DNA of 64,000 nucleotides from Citrus sinensis (lineage: Eukaryota; Streptophyta; Magnoliopsida; Sapindales; Rutaceae), in assembly GCF_022201045.2 (NCBI RefSeq), contig NC_068558.1, positions 4,741,501-4,805,500 of the forward strand, in the 5' to 3' direction. This document shows, piece by piece, positions 61,401 through 64,000 of the stretch. The position numbers and the translations under genes were made by a program. Below the pieces are notes generated by a model. It saw only the letters and a program-made list of their open reading frames with translations. It was not told where the DNA came from and did not search any database. Numbering within the stretch: the stretch's first letter is position 1; every line of letters starts with the position of its first letter.

Positions 61401-63639
61401 CAAAAACATACTCAAAAGTGATTGGTACCTCTGCACATCATTCTTGTAGTTTGTTGAAAAAGTTCTTGAGGAAGGCACCAAAAGTCCCCGTACAATTCGT
61501 CTTGCAGCATTACATTTAACTGGGCTCTGGCTCACCAATCCCTGGATCATAAAGTACTACATTAAAGAACTCAAGTTGCTAACACTGTATGGTTCTGGTG
61601 CGTCACAGGCTTATATTTGTATTGTTTTGTATCTAAAAGTTAGTTAACTTTTTGTTTTTTATACTGTCAAATCACTCTTTACTTGAAATTTTCCCTCTAG
61701 TTGCATTTGATGAGGATTTTGAAGCTGAATTAGCAGAAAATTATGATGCAAAGACTGAAGTATCCTTGTTGGCCAAAAGCCCAGTTCCTGAGCTGACTGA
61801 AGTAAGCTGTCAAACTTATTAACTTATGTTTATGCAGATTTAATTTAATACATTCCAGTTTTTAACATTACTTTGAGTTAATTCTTTGCAATTGACTATA
61901 CAGTTAGCTGATATGACTTTGTTGCTCTGCTGGGGTCTGGGAAATTGGGGTTTCACGTAGTAGGAATTTCTTCTCTTATATCAAATTAAAGGGCATAGAG
62001 TTGAAAAATGTAATTTCAATCAATCACATGCTTATGGATCACTTGAATGCCGTACCTTAAATTTTAGAGATATCTGTTGATGTCTTTTGTAGTAAAGGAG
62101 GAACACTAGCACAATCCTCGTAAACTCAAAACACGCGAAAAGACGATGGAGTCTGAATGTAGAATGTTATAGTGCTTCTTGTTCCACAGCATGTTTATGG
62201 ATGCCAATCATTCAGAGATTCTCTTGATTATTTGGCTTGTAACAGTTAGTTATTGTCAAAATATTCCACAATTTTTCCTATTAATCAAAATTACCTTGGT
62301 CAATTGGGTGACTGCAGATTGCTTGATAAAATAATAGTCAGTTAGTAACAATATGCTCATGGTCATTCTATTGTGTGGAAAATGCAAAGTGATTGAGTGA
62401 ATAATGCTTTGGATTCCAATTTGTATACCAACTGACACGGCATTCATTTATTGGATGGTATAATAGTAATTTTACTAGTTATGAAATTCACCATCCAATA
62501 GATGAGTAACACATGTAGTTGGTATACAAATTGGGATCAAAATGTCGGGATCCCTATTTTCTGAAATTTTCAGATTAAGGCTTAATTGGCGGTTTTTCTT
62601 TTCAGGCATTTATCAATACAGAGTTGTATGCACGCGTATCTGTTGCTGTCCTTTTTAGCAAGCTTGCTGACCAGACCGAGATTGTGGGATCAGCAAAAGA
62701 GTGTCAAGATGCTCTCGACTCTGGCAAATTGTTTCTGCTGGGGCTTCTTGATTTTGTGGTATTTTCACTAGTTTTGGTGTTGTGCATTAGATTGATACTC
62801 AGACTTTTAACTAGCTTCCAAAAAAATAGGAAATATATAATTAGCCAACATAGAGAAAAGTAAAGATTTGCTGCTAGGAGAAAATTTAAGGATTCAAGTT
62901 TCTAGATGGAGAAAATATCACTTTTTCCACATGGGGAACATGGTAAGATGGAATGAAAAAGGATAGTACAGCCGTTGAATTTACACCTATTTATTTCTTC
63001 TATTTAGTAAAGTTTCACCTTTTAGGAAAATGTTGAATAGTCAGGCTGGTAAAACCCCATCACAAAAGACTAATACCATTATTTTGATGGAGTTCTTTCC
63101 CACCAGAATACTTGTGAAGGTAAGGTGGCTTCTCAGGAGTCTTAACCCTTCTTTTGTTACTTTTAGTTAATGAAATAAGATCTATTACCTAGACTCTACT
63201 GCTGACCTAGAAGTACCCTCGTCAATACAAATATTCTGTATATTGTATTGATATGATTGTTAGGCACTATATTTAATGTTAAGCCAAGACGTAGTGCGAA
63301 ACACCGTAACATAGGGAATATGTTACTGATATTTATTAATTCACCAATGATTCTGCATCAATAGGATTGTGGGACCAGAATGAAGAAATTGATGTTAAAG
63401 AGGGTTGAGCATTTACAAATTCCATGCATGACATGTGCCAACAGTATTCTGCTATTTATATAAATTAGAAAAAGAAATCCCACATAGCTCCTCTGCAAAT
63501 GTTGTAGATGGGATATGTATGTTTTTTAACAGATAACTGCATATTGATTCTGTTTACTTGATCACTCACCATATTGATTTTGTTAATACAGGTAAATGAC
63601 AAGGATCTCGCAAGAGAATTATATAAAAAGTATAGTGCG
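52228..63639 (+). CDS. TARBP1/Trm3-like (SpoU family) tRNA 2'-O-methyltransferase, N-terminal 1354 aa; 3' part outside window
   Basis: Likely plant relative of Trm3/TARBP1, the enzyme that methylates the ribose of G18 in tRNA. Twenty-three exons join in phase: 52228-52392, 52471-52564, 52751-52845, 52959-53476, 53632-53842, 53986-54300, 54528-54678, 54835-54972, 55723-55804, 56095-56381, 56501-56614, 56936-57195, 57380-57628, 57735-57890, about 58573-58710, 58844-59077, 59362-59480, 59863-59986, 61180-61341, 61450-61597, 61701-61801, 62606-62758 and 63592-63639. They give about 1354 residues of an expected 1800 or so. The visible part is alpha-helical, HEAT/ARM-like, with recognisable FWEEIKRGLVDEEGLVRKQS and WEAFILLYEMLEEYSTHLV stretches. 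The SPOUT catalytic domain must lie beyond the right edge, so the enzymatic call rests on family memory. THADA-type proteins are the main alternative. The exon at 58573 has an alternative acceptor at 58569. Confidence 0.8.
59987..61179 (+). other. Largest TARBP1-like intron (intron 18)
   Basis: A 1.19-kb T-rich intron contains a (TC)n stretch (about 60557-60576) and no coding segment that I could fit in phase. A missed small exon here cannot be excluded. Confidence 0.5.
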
Positions 63640-64000
63640 GTAAGGGATGTATGTTTATTCAGTTTGAATTCCCTATAAAAGTTATAGTGCAGTAAGGAAT
63701 ACTTCAGAAGAGTAGATAGGTTTCTTGTTGGACAAGAGTTATGTATTGGTGTACTTTACTAAAATATTAGAACTCTAGTGGACCATGACAGTGGTTTATC
63801 ATACTGTTTTGTACCCAATTTTTAATAACTAAAAAATGTATACTATTTTCAAATAGGGAAAGAAAAATGTAAAAGTAAAAGTAAATAAATAAATTGTGAA
63901 AAGTTGGGAGTTGGAGTTCAAAAGGTATAAGATCATTTTGAGAATATGACAAAGCAAGCGCATTTTTAATGTTGTAAAATTTTTGGATTGTGTTTATGGA
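63640..64000 (+). other. Intron sequence of the TARBP1-like gene at the window edge
   Basis: It starts with a GTAAGG donor and remains AT-rich to the end. No acceptor with coding continuation was seen, so the next exon is outside the window. A block near 63640-63696 partly repeats the preceding exon end (AAGTATAGTGCGGTAAGG versus AAGTTATAGTGCAGTAAGG), a small local duplication of the donor site. Confidence 0.55.

Overview
The window is plant nuclear DNA. Genes are interrupted by many GT-AG introns and separated by AT-rich intergenic sequence with microsatellites. The proteins belong to plant families: SnRK2 kinase, germin-like protein, trihelix factor, cationic amino acid transporter and ureidoglycine aminohydrolase. 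A eudicot is likely; a woody rosid such as Citrus is only a guess from overall feel. No bacterial-type operon, CRISPR array, rRNA gene or convincing tRNA gene was seen. Exon boundaries were assigned by hand from splice dinucleotides, reading-phase continuity and remembered protein families.

Layout: (1) 261-2622 (+), 3' part of a SnRK2 kinase gene. (2) 3616-4139 and 8352-8822 (+), a tandem pair of small secreted 8-cysteine LTP-like genes; a tRNA-derived SINE, a 22-bp perfect hairpin and a self-complementary AAT/ATT microsatellite lie between them. (3) 9796-12824 (+), a membrane-anchored protein with a Cys-rich domain and a cyclophilin-like domain. (4) 13653-18547 (+), UVH1/XPF, the catalytic subunit of the nucleotide-excision-repair endonuclease. 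(5) 19472-20047 (-), an intronless germin-like protein. (6) 20048-23238, AT-rich, probably transposon-derived. (7) 23239-29061 (-), a complete but dead Ty3/Gypsy chromovirus with both LTRs, PBS, PPT and a damaged gag-pol. (8) 29538-30824 (+), an intronless trihelix factor starting less than 500 bp from the 5' LTR. (9) 34573-36816 (-), a five-exon cationic amino acid transporter. (10) 36817-46863, a 10-kb gene-poor stretch of repeats. (11) 46864-51276 (-), a 13-exon (S)-ureidoglycine aminohydrolase. (12) 52228 to the right edge (+), 23 exons of a very large TARBP1/Trm3-like (SpoU) tRNA 2'-O-methyltransferase gene, divergent from the previous gene over a 951-bp shared upstream region.

The genes form ordinary single-gene plant units and do not look like a pathway cluster. 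Stress signalling (SnRK2), DNA repair (UVH1), purine-nitrogen recycling (ureidoglycine aminohydrolase) and amino-acid transport (CAT) are simply neighbours. I found no clear undescribed system. The most useful leads are the paired 8-Cys genes with a 17-nt terminal exon, the Cys-rich/cyclophilin-like architecture, internal repeats in the trihelix linker, the retroelement next to the trihelix promoter, and a duplicated, telo-box-bearing promoter shared by the last two genes.
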